Positions 27,765 to 37,180 are shown, counted from the stretch's first letter. The stretch is DNA of 64,000 nucleotides from JBFGFX01 sp965232455 (GCA_965232455.1 OZ246981.1:2480001-2544000); one strand, 5' to 3'. Translations and numbers: made by a program. Notes: generated by a model not told the origin, from the sequence alone.

Positions 27765-28319
27765 ATGAAACATTGTTCGAGCTGCGGCGCTCTCGTGCAA
27801 AAGAAAGTCCCCGACGGCGACGACCGGGAGCGCTGGGTGTGCCCGGAATGCCACACCGTGCACTATCAGAACCCGAAAATCGTCGTCGGCTGTGTGCCCG
27901 AGCGGGACGGCGAAATCCTGCTGTGTAAGCGGGCAATCGAGCCGCGGCACGGGTTCTGGACCGTGCCCGCAGGCTTTATGGAACTGGGGGAAACCTTACA
28001 GCAGGGCGCGGCCCGCGAAACCCGGGAAGAAGCCTGCGCCGACGTGCGTATCGGCCGGCTGTTCGCATCCGTCGACGTCATCGACGCCGGCCAGGTGCAC
28101 CTGTTTTTTCGCGCGGAGCTGCTCGGCGGCCATCGCGCCGGACCGGAGAGCCTCGATACGAGAATGTTCTCCGAGGACCAGGTGCCGTGGGACGACCTGG
28201 CGTTTCGCAGCGGTGTTTTCGCGCTTCGGAAGTACTTCGAGGACGCGGGAAGAGATCGCGGCGTGCACCACCACGAACTGAGGCGTTCCGCTCTCGGCCG
28301 CTACGACGCCGACGACTGA
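27765..28319 (+). CDS. Nudix hydrolase with N-terminal zinc ribbon
   Basis: 184 residues from ATG 27765; open frame upstream runs through the tRNA gene and is not coding. The zinc ribbon is CSSC...CPEC (residues about 4-30). The Nudix box GFMELGETLQQGAARETREE (about 75-95) matches GX5EX7REUXEE. Resembles the ADP-ribose/NADH pyrophosphatase-like Nudix group, but the substrate cannot be predicted. It converges with dsbC, 40 bp away. Confidence 0.88.
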   Translation: MKHCSSCGALVQKKVPDGDDRERWVCPECHTVHYQNPKIVVGCVPERDGEILLCKRAIEPRHGFWTVPAGFMELGETLQQGAARETREEACADVRIGRLFASVDVIDAGQVHLFFRAELLGGHRAGPESLDTRMFSEDQVPWDDLAFRSGVFALRKYFEDAGRDRGVHHHELRRSALGRYDADD

Positions 28320-28359
28320 TCCGCGCGAACGTCCGGATTCCGCCGTCGAAGACGTCGCC

Positions 28360-29097
28360 CTATTCGGGTTGGGCCATCGCGTCCAACGCTTCGGCAAGCT
28401 GGGCCGGCGGCATGTAACCGCTGACCAGCGTTCCGTCCTCGAACAACAACGCCGGCGTGCCGCTCAGGCCAACTTCCTGACCCATTTTGTAGTGCGTGCC
28501 CACCACTTCGGGATTACAGCTACGCGTGTCGAAATCCTTGTCGAGTTTTGCGTCGGTCAGGGCTTCATTTCGATCGTCCGCGCACCACACCTGCTCGGCC
28601 TTCGCCCAGGACGGCGAGGTGGGTCCGTTCCGCGGATACAACAGATAACGGACTTCGATGCCGGCCGCCAGATATTCGTCCATCTGGGCATGAAGGCGGC
28701 GGCAAAACGTACAGTCGATGTCGGTAAACACCGCAACGGAGTAACGCTTTTTCTCCGGGCTGAACACGATCAGCTCGTCTTCGGGATAAGACGCCATCAG
28801 TTCGCGGCGGGCGTCGTTACGGCTGTTTTCGGTCAAGTTGACCGATCGTTCGAGATCGATCATGTCACCTTGCATCAGGTACCGCCCGTCGGCCGATATA
28901 TAGGCGACGATCACACCCTTGCGAATCGTGTACCAGCCGTCCACGGGACCCGCGAACACGTGCTCGGCCTTGATTTCCGGGAACGTGCTGGAAACCGTCT
29001 CGCGGATGCTGGCAAGCTCGGCGTCGTCCGACCGCGCGGCCGACGCGACGAAAACCGCCGCGAATAAAATAGCGATTCTGCTAAAGGTATGTGTCAT
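28360..29097 (-). CDS. dsbC: Thiol:disulfide interchange protein DsbC
   Basis: 245 residues from ATG 29097, starting a signal peptide (MTHTFSRIAILFAAVFVASA). N-terminal dimerisation domain (about 20-80), linker, and a thioredoxin-fold domain with active site CTFC (in DIDCTFCRRLH), a second Cys pair (WCADD...RSCNP) and the cis-Pro in SGTPALLF. A periplasmic disulfide isomerase. It is 240 bp downstream of xerD, so may be co-transcribed or have its own promoter. Confidence 0.93.
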   Translation of the reverse strand: MTHTFSRIAILFAAVFVASAARSDDAELASIRETVSSTFPEIKAEHVFAGPVDGWYTIRKGVIVAYISADGRYLMQGDMIDLERSVNLTENSRNDARRELMASYPEDELIVFSPEKKRYSVAVFTDIDCTFCRRLHAQMDEYLAAGIEVRYLLYPRNGPTSPSWAKAEQVWCADDRNEALTDAKLDKDFDTRSCNPEVVGTHYKMGQEVGLSGTPALLFEDGTLVSGYMPPAQLAEALDAMAQPE

Positions 29098-29337
29098 GAA
29101 ATCTATCCTGCTGCTACCGTTGCCCATTCGCGCATCGAGGGGCCGTCTGATGCTGCCAGATTCGACCGGCCTTCCGGGCCGCCGGTTCCGCCTGCCGTTC
29201 CAAGCGCCCTGTTGATCTGCCTGTTCTTCGAGCGCAGTGTACGCCTTATTGACGACAGAACGTAAGTAGATGACCCGGCGTACGGTGGGTTTATTTCAGA
29301 TACGCGGGGTAAGACTGCCGTGCGACGACGCCGGCCG

Positions 29338-30270
29338 CTATCCTCTCGGATGATGCTCGCCGTGCAGATCCTTCAGTCGTTCACGGGCGACGTGCGTGTA
29401 TATCTGCGTCGTCGACAGGTCGCTATGGCCCAACAGCAGCTGGACGACGCGGAGATCGGCGCCCCGGTTCAGCAGGTGGGTGGCAAACGCGTGTCGCAGG
29501 CTGTGGGGTGACAGCTTCTTGTCGATGCCCGCCTTCTGAGCGTACCGTTTGATGATGTGCCAGAAAGCCTGACGCGTCATCCGGTCGCCGCGGCGCGTCG
29601 GAAACAGGAAGTCCGTCTGCCGTTCGAGCAGGATCTCCATGCGCGGACCGTCGATGAAATCCTTGAGCCAGCGCTGCGCCTCGTCGCCGAGCGGGATGAG
29701 CCGCTCGCGGTCGCCCTTGCCGACGATACGTAATACGCCCTGATTGAAGTTGACCTGGGACTGCTTGAGATTGATCAACTCGGAGACGCGCAGGCCGGTC
29801 GCGTACAGTAATTCGAGCATCGCACGGTCCCGATGGCCAAGCGGCTCGTCGGTGTTCGGTGCATTGAGCAGTGCGTCGACCTCTTCCTCCGTCAAGGTCT
29901 TCGGCAGTGAACGGCCGATCCGCGGCATCTCGATGTCGGCCGTCGGATCGCTGTCGCGCAGACCTTCGCGCATCATGTAACGGAAGAAACGTCGAAAGCT
30001 CGACAGCTGTCTGGCCGTCGAACGCGGTTTCGCCCCGCTCTCGACTCGCATGGCGATGAATTCCAGGAGATCGGACTTCTGTGCCTCCTCGATCGGAATA
30101 TTGCGTTCCGAAAGCCCGCGCCAAAGGGTCATTAGGTCTGCGCGGTAAGCCCCAAGCGTATTCGCGGACAAACCGCGCTCCATCCAGATCGCGTCGAGGA
30201 AACGGTCGACCAGCTGTTCGGAGCTGGACGGTGTCTTCGCATCGGTGTTGTTGTCCTGATTGCCTGCCAT
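29338..30270 (-). CDS. xerD: Tyrosine recombinase XerD
   Basis: 310 residues from ATG 30270, preceded by AGGGA; an ATG 13 codons upstream (30309) is also in frame. The N-terminal SAM-like core-binding domain (FLDAIWMERGLSANTLGAYRADL) is followed by the catalytic domain with Arg in ATGLRVSEL, Lys in VGKGDRERLIP, HSLRHAFATHLL, LLGHSD and nucleophile Tyr in QIYTHV. With XerC it resolves chromosome dimers at dif. The gene order xerD then dsbC is common in gammaproteobacteria. Confidence 0.95.
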   Translation of the reverse strand: MAGNQDNNTDAKTPSSSEQLVDRFLDAIWMERGLSANTLGAYRADLMTLWRGLSERNIPIEEAQKSDLLEFIAMRVESGAKPRSTARQLSSFRRFFRYMMREGLRDSDPTADIEMPRIGRSLPKTLTEEEVDALLNAPNTDEPLGHRDRAMLELLYATGLRVSELINLKQSQVNFNQGVLRIVGKGDRERLIPLGDEAQRWLKDFIDGPRMEILLERQTDFLFPTRRGDRMTRQAFWHIIKRYAQKAGIDKKLSPHSLRHAFATHLLNRGADLRVVQLLLGHSDLSTTQIYTHVARERLKDLHGEHHPRG

Positions 30271-30466
30271 AGTTTCCCTGATTCGGGCGCCGCCCTTCGC
30301 GTCAGTCATCCGATGCAGCTAAACGGCGGCGATTGCGCGTTTGTGCACAATGACAGGCGGCTCCAAAAACGCCCGTTTACGGAAATCGCCCGACAAAGTG
30401 GCAAACACGCCGCCAAACAACGGAATTTTCAAGCGTTTGAGTATGCGGACGGCCTTTGGAGCGCGT

Positions 30467-30482
30467 CGTGATCGCTGTCACA
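30467..30482. promoter_or_regulatory. CRP/Vfr/Clp-like binding site 1
   Basis: CGTGA-TCGCTG-TCACA matches the CRP-family consensus TGTGA-N6-TCACA at 9 of 10 positions. Centre is 39 bp from the second site. Confidence 0.5.
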
Positions 30483-30505
30483 GATTCACCAAAGCATTAA
30501 CATAA

Positions 30506-30521
30506 AGTGAGCTACGTCACA
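30506..30521. promoter_or_regulatory. CRP/Vfr/Clp-like binding site 2
   Basis: AGTGA-GCTACG-TCACA matches TGTGA-N6-TCACA at 9 of 10 positions. Together with the site at 30467 it gives two CRP-type palindromes in a divergent intergenic region. Confidence 0.5.
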
Positions 30522-30642
30522 CTACCCGGCGTGAACTCGCGCTTGGCGGACAATCGCGGCGAGGCTTGGCATTCTCCCGACAAATCGTTAGGTTGTCGCC
30601 CACTTGAGTCACCGTTTCCGCCATTTCCCGCATCTTCGAGCA

Positions 30643-31398
30643 ATGATCGCCACGACACCGGAATCCCGCCCGGGCGTTCTTCGTTACCTGTACGGCCCTT
30701 ACGCCTGGCTGGTTTTTGTCCTTTTCGTGACCGCTGCGGTCCTGTCTGCCGTCATCCTACCGGGATTGGAGCGCCGACGCCGTTGGGCGGGTAAATGCGC
30801 CCGGGGCTTTTTTGCCGCCGCCGGCATCGGCAGCAGGGTCCGCGGGCTCGAGCGGCTGCCGGACGGACCCTGCGTCGTCGTCGCGAATCATGCCAGTTAC
30901 CTGGACGGCGTTATCCTGCAGGGTTTTCTCCCGCCGCGATTCTCCTACGTCATAAAGAGCGAAATGCGCAAGGTGCCGTTGGCCCATTTCTTTTTGCGCC
31001 GCATCGGTTCCCGCTTCGTCGAGCGTTTTCAGGCTTCCGGCAGCGCGCGCGACGCCCGCAAGCTGCTGCGCGCGGCCGATGAAGGCACGTCGCTCGCGTT
31101 TTTCCCCGAGGGTACGTTCATCGCACAGCCCGGGTTGAGCCGATTTCGCCGTGGCGCGTTCGTCACGGCAATCAAGTGCTCCTCGCCGCTGGTACCGGTA
31201 GTCATTGGCGGTTCCCGGGCCATTTTGCCCATGGGCAGGGTGCTGCCGATGCCCGGAGAATTGACGGTCGACGTCCTGGACCCGGTGATGCCCGAACACC
31301 CGGCCTTCAGCCACCACAAGACGCTGGCCGGCGAGGCGCGCCGCCGAATACTGAGCCACCTGGACGAGCCCGACCTCACGCCGCCGGCGGAGGCTTGA
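30643..31398 (+). CDS. 1-acyl-sn-glycerol-3-phosphate acyltransferase (PlsC-like)
   Basis: 251 residues from ATG 30643; a TTG at 30604 would add 13 residues without support. One N-terminal TM (about 20-42, AWLVFVLFVTAAVLSAVILPG). Acyltransferase motifs NHASYLDG (motif I), FPEGTF (motif III) and a late PVVIGGSR (motif IV) are intact. It probably adds the second acyl chain in phospholipid synthesis. The C-terminal tail is short. It is followed 83 bp later by the thiolase gene. Confidence 0.88.
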   Translation: MIATTPESRPGVLRYLYGPYAWLVFVLFVTAAVLSAVILPGLERRRRWAGKCARGFFAAAGIGSRVRGLERLPDGPCVVVANHASYLDGVILQGFLPPRFSYVIKSEMRKVPLAHFFLRRIGSRFVERFQASGSARDARKLLRAADEGTSLAFFPEGTFIAQPGLSRFRRGAFVTAIKCSSPLVPVVIGGSRAILPMGRVLPMPGELTVDVLDPVMPEHPAFSHHKTLAGEARRRILSHLDEPDLTPPAEA

Positions 31399-31481
31399 CG
31401 CCTACCGTAAGTGAGCTATTGCAGGCCGCCGGCGGATACGCCAAAGTAGCGGCGTTTTTACCGACCGGAAACTCGACACCC

Positions 31482-32669
31482 ATGACCGACGACCGTGTTC
31501 ACATCGTTGCCGCCCGGCGTACGCCGCTTGGCGCCTTTCAGGGCGAACTGGCCGGCGTCAGTGCAAACGACCTGTCGGCCGCCACGACCAGGGCCGCGAT
31601 CGACGATGCGGGGATTGGCGCCGACGTCATCGACGAAGTCCTGATCGGCTGCGTTCTCCCCGCGGGGCTGGGCCAGGCGCCCGCCCGCCAGGCCGCCTTG
31701 TCCGCCGGACTCCCGGAGGCCGTACCGTGCACAACGGTCAATAAGGTGTGCGGCTCCGGCATGAAGACCGTCATGCTGGGCAACGACCTGATTCGCGCCG
31801 GCAGCGCGGCGGTCGTGCTCGCGGGCGGCATGGAATCGATGAGCAACGCGCCCTATCTAATGCCAAAGGCGCGGGCCGGTTATCGCATGGGCCATCAGGA
31901 AGTGCTGGATCACATGTTTTACGACGGTCTGCAAAGCCCGTTCGACGGCAACATGATGGGCCATTTCGCCGAGCTGACCGCACAGAAGTACGGTTTCAGC
32001 CGGGAGGCTCAGGACGATTTCGCGATCGAATCGGTCCGACGGGCACAGGCAGCGGCGGCCGACGACCGTTTCGATGCCGAGATCGTGCCGGTTACCGCCA
32101 ATACGCGAAAAGGCGAGATCACGGTCGACGCCGACGAGACGCCGCGGGCCGTCAACGTCGAAAAAATTCCGCAGCTACGGCCGGCGTTCGCCAAAAACGG
32201 TACCGTGACCGCCGCCAGTTCGTCATCGATTTCGGACGGCGCGGCGTCACTGATCCTGATGGGCGGTCGGGAAATCCGCGACCGGAGCATCCGGCCGCTC
32301 GCCGCCATCATCGGCCACTCGGGGTTCGCTCAGGCGCCGGAGTGGTTTACGACGTCACCCGTATTCGCGATCAAGGCGCTCCTCCGGCAACTCGAACTCG
32401 AAGCGGATGACATCGATCTTTACGAAATCAACGAGGCATTTGCCTGTGTAACGATGGCCGCGATGCAGGACGTCGGCCTGCCGCACGAAAAAGTCAATGT
32501 CAACGGCGGAGCCTGCGCCCTGGGTCATCCGATCGGCGCATCGGGCGCGAGAATCCTCGTCACCCTGGTTCACGCCCTGCGCCAGCGCGGAGGCGGTCGC
32601 GGCATCGCCTCGCTCTGTATCGGCGGCGGCGAGGCGGTCGCCGTCGCGGTCGACGTCCCGGCGGATTAG
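31482..32669 (+). CDS. Acetyl-CoA acetyltransferase (thiolase)
   Basis: 395 residues from ATG 31482; the longer frame to 31176 overlaps plsC out of frame. Thiolase fold with the acyl-binding Cys90 in KVCGSGMK, NEAFA, the His in CALGHPIGASG and the C-terminal CIGGGEA Cys. It condenses or cleaves acetoacetyl/3-ketoacyl-CoA. The N-terminus (VHIVAARRTPLGAFQG) is of the biosynthetic/AtoB type. It is followed by an SDR that may be a 3-hydroxyacyl-CoA dehydrogenase. Confidence 0.93.
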   Translation: MTDDRVHIVAARRTPLGAFQGELAGVSANDLSAATTRAAIDDAGIGADVIDEVLIGCVLPAGLGQAPARQAALSAGLPEAVPCTTVNKVCGSGMKTVMLGNDLIRAGSAAVVLAGGMESMSNAPYLMPKARAGYRMGHQEVLDHMFYDGLQSPFDGNMMGHFAELTAQKYGFSREAQDDFAIESVRRAQAAAADDRFDAEIVPVTANTRKGEITVDADETPRAVNVEKIPQLRPAFAKNGTVTAASSSSISDGAASLILMGGREIRDRSIRPLAAIIGHSGFAQAPEWFTTSPVFAIKALLRQLELEADDIDLYEINEAFACVTMAAMQDVGLPHEKVNVNGGACALGHPIGASGARILVTLVHALRQRGGGRGIASLCIGGGEAVAVAVDVPAD

Positions 32670-32678
32670 GGCGAAAGC

Positions 32679-32702
32679 CTAGGGCCTGTTAACAGGCCCT
32701 AG
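32679..32702. repeat. Perfect 24-bp palindrome of the GGGCCTGTTAA motif
   Basis: Arms CTAGGGCCTG and CAGGCCCTAG flank TTAA, making a potential 10-bp stem with a 4-nt loop in RNA. It lies 9 bp after the thiolase stop and 28 bp before the SDR start. It looks like two copies of the dispersed AGGGCCTGTTAA motif joined head to head. Confidence 0.8.
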
Positions 32703-32730
32703 TCAACTTAACGAACAACCGGAGAACACG

Positions 32731-33498
32731 ATGGACCTCGCCACGGCAAACGCAGTCATCACCGGAGGCGCATCCGGCCTTGGACTGGCAACCGCGGAAC
32801 GCGTAATCGCGGCCGGCGGAAACGCCTGCCTGCTCGATCTGAACGCCGAACAGGGCGCGGCGAGCGCCGCCGGGCTCGGCGAGCGCGCGACGTTCATCCG
32901 GACGGACGTGTCCTCGGAAACCGAGGTACAGAGCGCCATCAAAGAAGCGCGCGACGTCATGGGTTCAATCACCCTCGCAGTCAACTGCGCCGGCATCATC
33001 GGCGCGGCACGGGCGCTGGGACGCGAGGGGCCGATGGCCGGCGATTTTTTCGCCAGAACCGTCGGCGTCAATCTCATCGGCTCGTTCCTGGTCGCCAAGG
33101 AAGCCGCCAACGTCATGCAGGAGAACACCGCGAACGACGAAGGGGAGCGCGGCGTCATCGTCAGCACGGCGTCCATTGCCGCCTTCGAGGGGCAAATCGG
33201 TCAGGCCGCGTATTCGGCGTCAAAAGGCGGCGTCGTGGGAATGATGCTGCCGCTGGCGCGCGAATTCGCGCGCATAGGCGTTCGGGTCAACACGATAGCG
33301 CCCGGTATCTTTCGTACGCCGATGGTCGCCGGCATGCCCGAGGAAGTGCAGGCGTCGCTGGGCCAACAGGTGCCCTTCCCGCCGCGCCTGGGCCGCCCCG
33401 ACGAATACGCCGACGCGGTCGCGTTCGTTTACGGCAACACCATGGTCAACGGCGAGACGATTCGTCTCGACGGCGCAATCCGCATGCAGCCGAAGTAG
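32731..33498 (+). CDS. SDR-family dehydrogenase, 3-hydroxyacyl-CoA dehydrogenase type II-like
   Basis: 255 residues. Rossmann motif ITGGASGLGLATA at about 9-21; catalytic Ser in VSTASIAAF and YxxxK in AAYSASKGG. The overall pattern and length match the HSD17B10-like 3-hydroxyacyl-CoA dehydrogenases (AAEGQIGQAAYSAS-type block). It likely oxidises short or branched 3-hydroxyacyl-CoA with NAD+, which suits the upstream thiolase. Converges with the ETF-QO gene. Confidence 0.88.
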   Translation: MDLATANAVITGGASGLGLATAERVIAAGGNACLLDLNAEQGAASAAGLGERATFIRTDVSSETEVQSAIKEARDVMGSITLAVNCAGIIGAARALGREGPMAGDFFARTVGVNLIGSFLVAKEAANVMQENTANDEGERGVIVSTASIAAFEGQIGQAAYSASKGGVVGMMLPLAREFARIGVRVNTIAPGIFRTPMVAGMPEEVQASLGQQVPFPPRLGRPDEYADAVAFVYGNTMVNGETIRLDGAIRMQPK

Positions 33499-33509
33499 GA
33501 CCTCCGGTT

Positions 33510-35171
33510 CTACATACCTGAATAATTCGGTCCGCCGCCGCCCTCCGGCACGGTCCAAACGATGTTCTGCCGCGGATCTTTGATGTCGCAGGTTTTGCAG
33601 TGCACGCAATTCTGGGCGTTGATCTGGAAACGCGGCCCATCGGCTTCGGTGACGATCTCGTAGACGCCCGCCGGACAGTAGCGCTGCGCGGGCTCGTCGT
33701 AATTGGGCAGGTTGTACGCAACCGGAATGGTATCGTCTTTCAATTTGAGATGAGAGGGCTGATCTTCCTCGTGATTGGTGCTCGACAAATACACCGAGGA
33801 CAGGCGATCGAAACTCACGACGCCGTCCGGCTTCGGATAGTCGATCACCCTGGCCTCGTCGGCTCGAACGAGGGATTCGTGGTCCGGATGCGGATTTCGC
33901 CAGGTAAACGGCAATTTGCCGCGGAAGAGGTTCTGATCGATAAACGTGAACGCCGCGCCGGCAAAGGTGCCGAGTTTGTGCAGGGCCGGCCCGAAGTTTC
34001 GCGCGCGATAAAGTTCGTCATGCAACCACGACTCCCGGAAACGCCGCTCGAAACCGTCCAACTGCCCGTAACCCTCGTCGCCTCCCGCGAGCGCCTCGTG
34101 AATCGTCTCGGCGGCCAGCGTGCCGCTCTTGATGGCGGCGTGTGCACCCTTGATCTTTACCCCGTTCAGAAAACCGGCGTCGCAGCCCACCAGCAGCCCG
34201 CCGGGAAACGCGAGTTTCGGTAAAGACTGCAGGCCGCCTTTGTTCACCGCTCGGGCGCCGTAGGACAGGCGTTTGCCGCCGTCGAGGTAGTGCCGAATCC
34301 GCGGATGCCGTTTCCAGCGCTGAAATTCGTCGAAGGGTGACAAGTGGGGATTGCGATAGTTGAGCGCAATGATCAATCCGAGGAAAACCTTGTTGTCGGC
34401 GGCGTGATACAAGAACCCTCCGCCCTCGGTGCGATTGTCCAGCGGCCAGCCCATCGTGTGCACGACCTTTCCCGGCTCGTGCCGGCCGGCATCGATTTCC
34501 CACACCTCTTTGAGACCGATCCCGTAGTGTTGCGGATCGGCGTCCGCGCGAAGACCGAATTTCGCGATGAGTTGCTCGCCCAAATTGCCGCGGCAACCCT
34601 CGGCGAACACCGTGTATTTGCCGCGCAGCTCATAACCCGCCTGATAGGAAGGTTTACGCTCACCGTCCTTGCCGACGCCCATATCGCTGGTCGCGACGCC
34701 GCACACGCGCCCTTCCCCGTCAAAAAGCGTTTCCGATGCGGCAAACCCGGGAAACACGTTGACGCCGAGCGCTTCGGCCCGTTCGCCCATCCATTGGCAC
34801 AGCCGCCCCAGGCTGATGATGCGATTGCCCTCGTTGTGCATGGGCCGTGGAATCAGGAGGCCGGGAACGCGCCAGCCTTTTTTCGGCGACATTAGATAAT
34901 GGAAGACGTCACCCGAAACGGGCGTGCCGAGCGGCGCACCCTCGGCCTCCGCGTCGGGGAAAAGCTCGCCGAGCGCATGTGACTCGAACACGTTGCCCGA
35001 CAGGATGTGCGCGCCGAGTTCGGCGCCTTTTTCCACGACCACCACGGACAGCTCGTGGCCGCTTTCGTTCGCCAGCTGCATCAGCCGGCAGGCGGTGGCC
35101 AGACCGGCGGGGCCGCCGCCGACGATCACGACATCAAATTCCATGGACTCGCGTTCGACTGTTTCTTGCAT
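33510..35171 (-). CDS. Electron transfer flavoprotein-ubiquinone oxidoreductase
   Basis: 553 residues from ATG 35171, which has GAGGT five bases upstream. N-terminal FAD motif VVIVGGGPAGLATA, the ETF-QO block GCDAGFLNGVKIKG, and a C-terminal [4Fe-4S] domain with CPAGVYEI and CVHCKTCDIKDP. It passes electrons from ETF (reduced by acyl-CoA dehydrogenases) to ubiquinone at the inner membrane, linking the beta-oxidation enzymes in this window to respiration. No etfAB here. Confidence 0.95.
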   Translation of the reverse strand: MQETVERESMEFDVVIVGGGPAGLATACRLMQLANESGHELSVVVVEKGAELGAHILSGNVFESHALGELFPDAEAEGAPLGTPVSGDVFHYLMSPKKGWRVPGLLIPRPMHNEGNRIISLGRLCQWMGERAEALGVNVFPGFAASETLFDGEGRVCGVATSDMGVGKDGERKPSYQAGYELRGKYTVFAEGCRGNLGEQLIAKFGLRADADPQHYGIGLKEVWEIDAGRHEPGKVVHTMGWPLDNRTEGGGFLYHAADNKVFLGLIIALNYRNPHLSPFDEFQRWKRHPRIRHYLDGGKRLSYGARAVNKGGLQSLPKLAFPGGLLVGCDAGFLNGVKIKGAHAAIKSGTLAAETIHEALAGGDEGYGQLDGFERRFRESWLHDELYRARNFGPALHKLGTFAGAAFTFIDQNLFRGKLPFTWRNPHPDHESLVRADEARVIDYPKPDGVVSFDRLSSVYLSSTNHEEDQPSHLKLKDDTIPVAYNLPNYDEPAQRYCPAGVYEIVTEADGPRFQINAQNCVHCKTCDIKDPRQNIVWTVPEGGGGPNYSGM

Positions 35172-35412
35172 CTCGACCTCGGGAAAAAAAGCGGATGACA
35201 TTCTAGCCCGGATTATTCACGAATGCGCTCATCCGCCAGCGGTATTCTCGCGCCGGCAATGCGCCACGCAATCGTCGCGGCGACTCGCGAATGACCCGGG
35301 CTGCAGCGCGCAAATCGCGGTTGGCTGGTAGCGTCAAGGCCGCCGCGGTACCCTTCGGCGCGGGGGGCGGCACGGGTTGCTTCGACGGGCAGTGAAGGTA
35401 TCACCATTGAGC

Positions 35413-36486
35413 ATGCAGGCGGCTTATGCCGAAACAGACGGGCTGATTGAAGACGACGCCCAGCGGCAGGTAGTCGCGCGGCTCGCCGACCTGCAGCATT
35501 GCCTCGACGTTGCGGGTGACAAGCGATCCGGCTTTCTTGCGCGACTGCGGCAGCCTGCGCTCGACGCGCCGGTCCGCGGACTGTACCTGTGGGGCGGAGT
35601 CGGCCGCGGCAAAACGTTTTTGATGGATTTGTTTTTCACGACCCTGGCCACCGAGCAAAAAAGGCGGACGCATTTCCACCGCATGATGAGCGACGTCCAC
35701 CGGCGGTTGAAAGCGCTGGGCAGCGTCGAGGACCCGCTCGACCAGGTCGCCGCGTCCATCGCCGCGGACGTCAGGGTTTTGTGTTTCGACGAGTTTTTCG
35801 TGAAGGACATCGCCGATGCGATGATCCTGGCTCGCTTGCTGGACGGACTGTTCAAGCGCGGCGTGACTGTGGTCGCCACCTCGAATACCCCGCCCGCCGA
35901 GCTCTACCGCGACGGCTTGCAACGGGAGCGTTTCCTGCCCGCGATCCGGCAGCTCGAAACGCACACCGAGATCGTTGAACTCAACAGCGGCCCCGATTAT
36001 CGCCTTCGCGTCCTCGAGCAGGCCGGCACGTATCTGTCGGCGGGCGATCCCGATGCCGAACGGCGTCTGACGGACTATTTTTGCCGCATCGCGCCCGGCG
36101 CGTTCGAGATCGGGCGCGTCCTCGATATCCTCGGTCGGCCGGTTCAGACCGTGCGCGAGGCAAAGGGGGTCGCGTGGTTCGAGTTCAACGAACTCTGCGA
36201 CGGGCCGCGCAGCCAGGAGGATTACATCGAAATCGCCCGCTGCTACCAGACGGTCATCGTTTCCGATGTGCCGGTGCTGGATCGCCGCCGGGAAGACCCC
36301 GCCCGGCGTTTTATTGCGCTGGTCGATGAATTTTACGATCGCCGCGTCAAGCTGATCGTTTCGGCACACGTGACGCTGGACGCACTGTATCAAGGCGAAC
36401 GGCTAAGCTTCGAGTTCGAGCGTTGCAAAAGCCGGCTGGTCGAAATGCAATCGCAGGAGTATCTGCATTCCGCACATCTCTCCTGA
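35413..36486 (+). CDS. zapE: Cell division protein ZapE (AFG1-like ATPase)
   Basis: About 357 residues. Walker A GGVGRGKT, Walker B CFDEF, and sensor VATSNTPP; family blocks YLWGGVGRGKTFLMDLF and THFHRMM. ZapE is an FtsZ-interacting ATPase. The start is ambiguous: ATG 35413 is used, while GTG 35395 or TTG 35407 would add a few residues. Divergent from ETF-QO. Confidence 0.92.
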   Translation: MQAAYAETDGLIEDDAQRQVVARLADLQHCLDVAGDKRSGFLARLRQPALDAPVRGLYLWGGVGRGKTFLMDLFFTTLATEQKRRTHFHRMMSDVHRRLKALGSVEDPLDQVAASIAADVRVLCFDEFFVKDIADAMILARLLDGLFKRGVTVVATSNTPPAELYRDGLQRERFLPAIRQLETHTEIVELNSGPDYRLRVLEQAGTYLSAGDPDAERRLTDYFCRIAPGAFEIGRVLDILGRPVQTVREAKGVAWFEFNELCDGPRSQEDYIEIARCYQTVIVSDVPVLDRRREDPARRFIALVDEFYDRRVKLIVSAHVTLDALYQGERLSFEFERCKSRLVEMQSQEYLHSAHLS

Positions 36487-36564
36487 TAACGACGCCGGAA
36501 CCTGTAACACTCGGAACGAACTTTACCGAACGGTCGTTTTAGTTGCGCCGTTGCACTGGAAGCC

Positions 36565-37062
36565 ATGCTTGATATGATTGTTGAGTCGCCACCGCCGAGC
36601 ACCACCATGGATAAAGAATTGATTCTGGAGAACTTTCTGCCCTATCGGTTGGCGATACTTTCCCATTCGGTCAGCCATTCGATTGCCAGTATTTACGAGC
36701 GGCGATTTGGCGTATCGATTCCCGAGTGGCGGGTCATCGCCATTGTCGGCCGGTTCCCCAATCTCTCCGCCGTGGAAGTCGCGGAACGTACCGTCATGGA
36801 CAAGGTCGCCGTCAGCCGCGCCGTGACCAAATTGATCAAGAGCGGGCGCATCGACCGGCAGTTTGCCGACGCCGACCGACGACGATCGATCCTGAACCTG
36901 TCCGAGAAGGGCCGTGAAGTGCACGACGAGATCGCGCCCCTTGCGCTGCAGATGGAAGCGGACCTGCTCGAAGACCTGAACGACGAGGAGGTCGAGATGC
37001 TCGACCGGGTGATCGACAAGCTGTACGCCAAGTCGCAGCTATTCGCCAAAGCTCACGAGTGA
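36565..37062 (+). CDS. MarR-family transcriptional regulator
   Basis: 165 residues (or 151 from the internal ATG 36607). Winged helix with SIPEWRVIAIVGRFPNLSAVEVAE (helices before the recognition helix), VSRAVTKLIKSGRI (recognition helix) and the wing ADRRRSILNLSEKG. MarR dimers usually repress in response to small phenolic or oxidising ligands. The target is unknown; neighbours are zapE (same strand, 78 bp upstream) and the SIMPL gene (convergent). Confidence 0.92.
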   Translation: MLDMIVESPPPSTTMDKELILENFLPYRLAILSHSVSHSIASIYERRFGVSIPEWRVIAIVGRFPNLSAVEVAERTVMDKVAVSRAVTKLIKSGRIDRQFADADRRRSILNLSEKGREVHDEIAPLALQMEADLLEDLNDEEVEMLDRVIDKLYAKSQLFAKAHE

Positions 37063-37180
37063 GCGCGGGCCGAAGCCGGGCGCTCGCCAGCTTCCAGCCA
37101 TAGTTTTCAACGGCTTACCCAATCAGTCGTTATCCGGTACCGGGATCGGCAGGGTCGCGATGAGACCGGTCGAATCGAGG

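Larger units (their letters stand above)
30271..30642. other. 372-bp divergent spacer between xerD and plsC
   Basis: No protein-coding gene is supported here. It contains two CRP-like palindromes (30467 and 30506) and a stretch of lower GC (30420-30520). The plsC transcript probably starts downstream of these sites. Nothing else was recognised. Confidence 0.6.

Noticed and set aside
32679..32702. Insertion sequence remnant
   Set aside because: No transposase fragment or target duplication is visible; kept only as a repeat.
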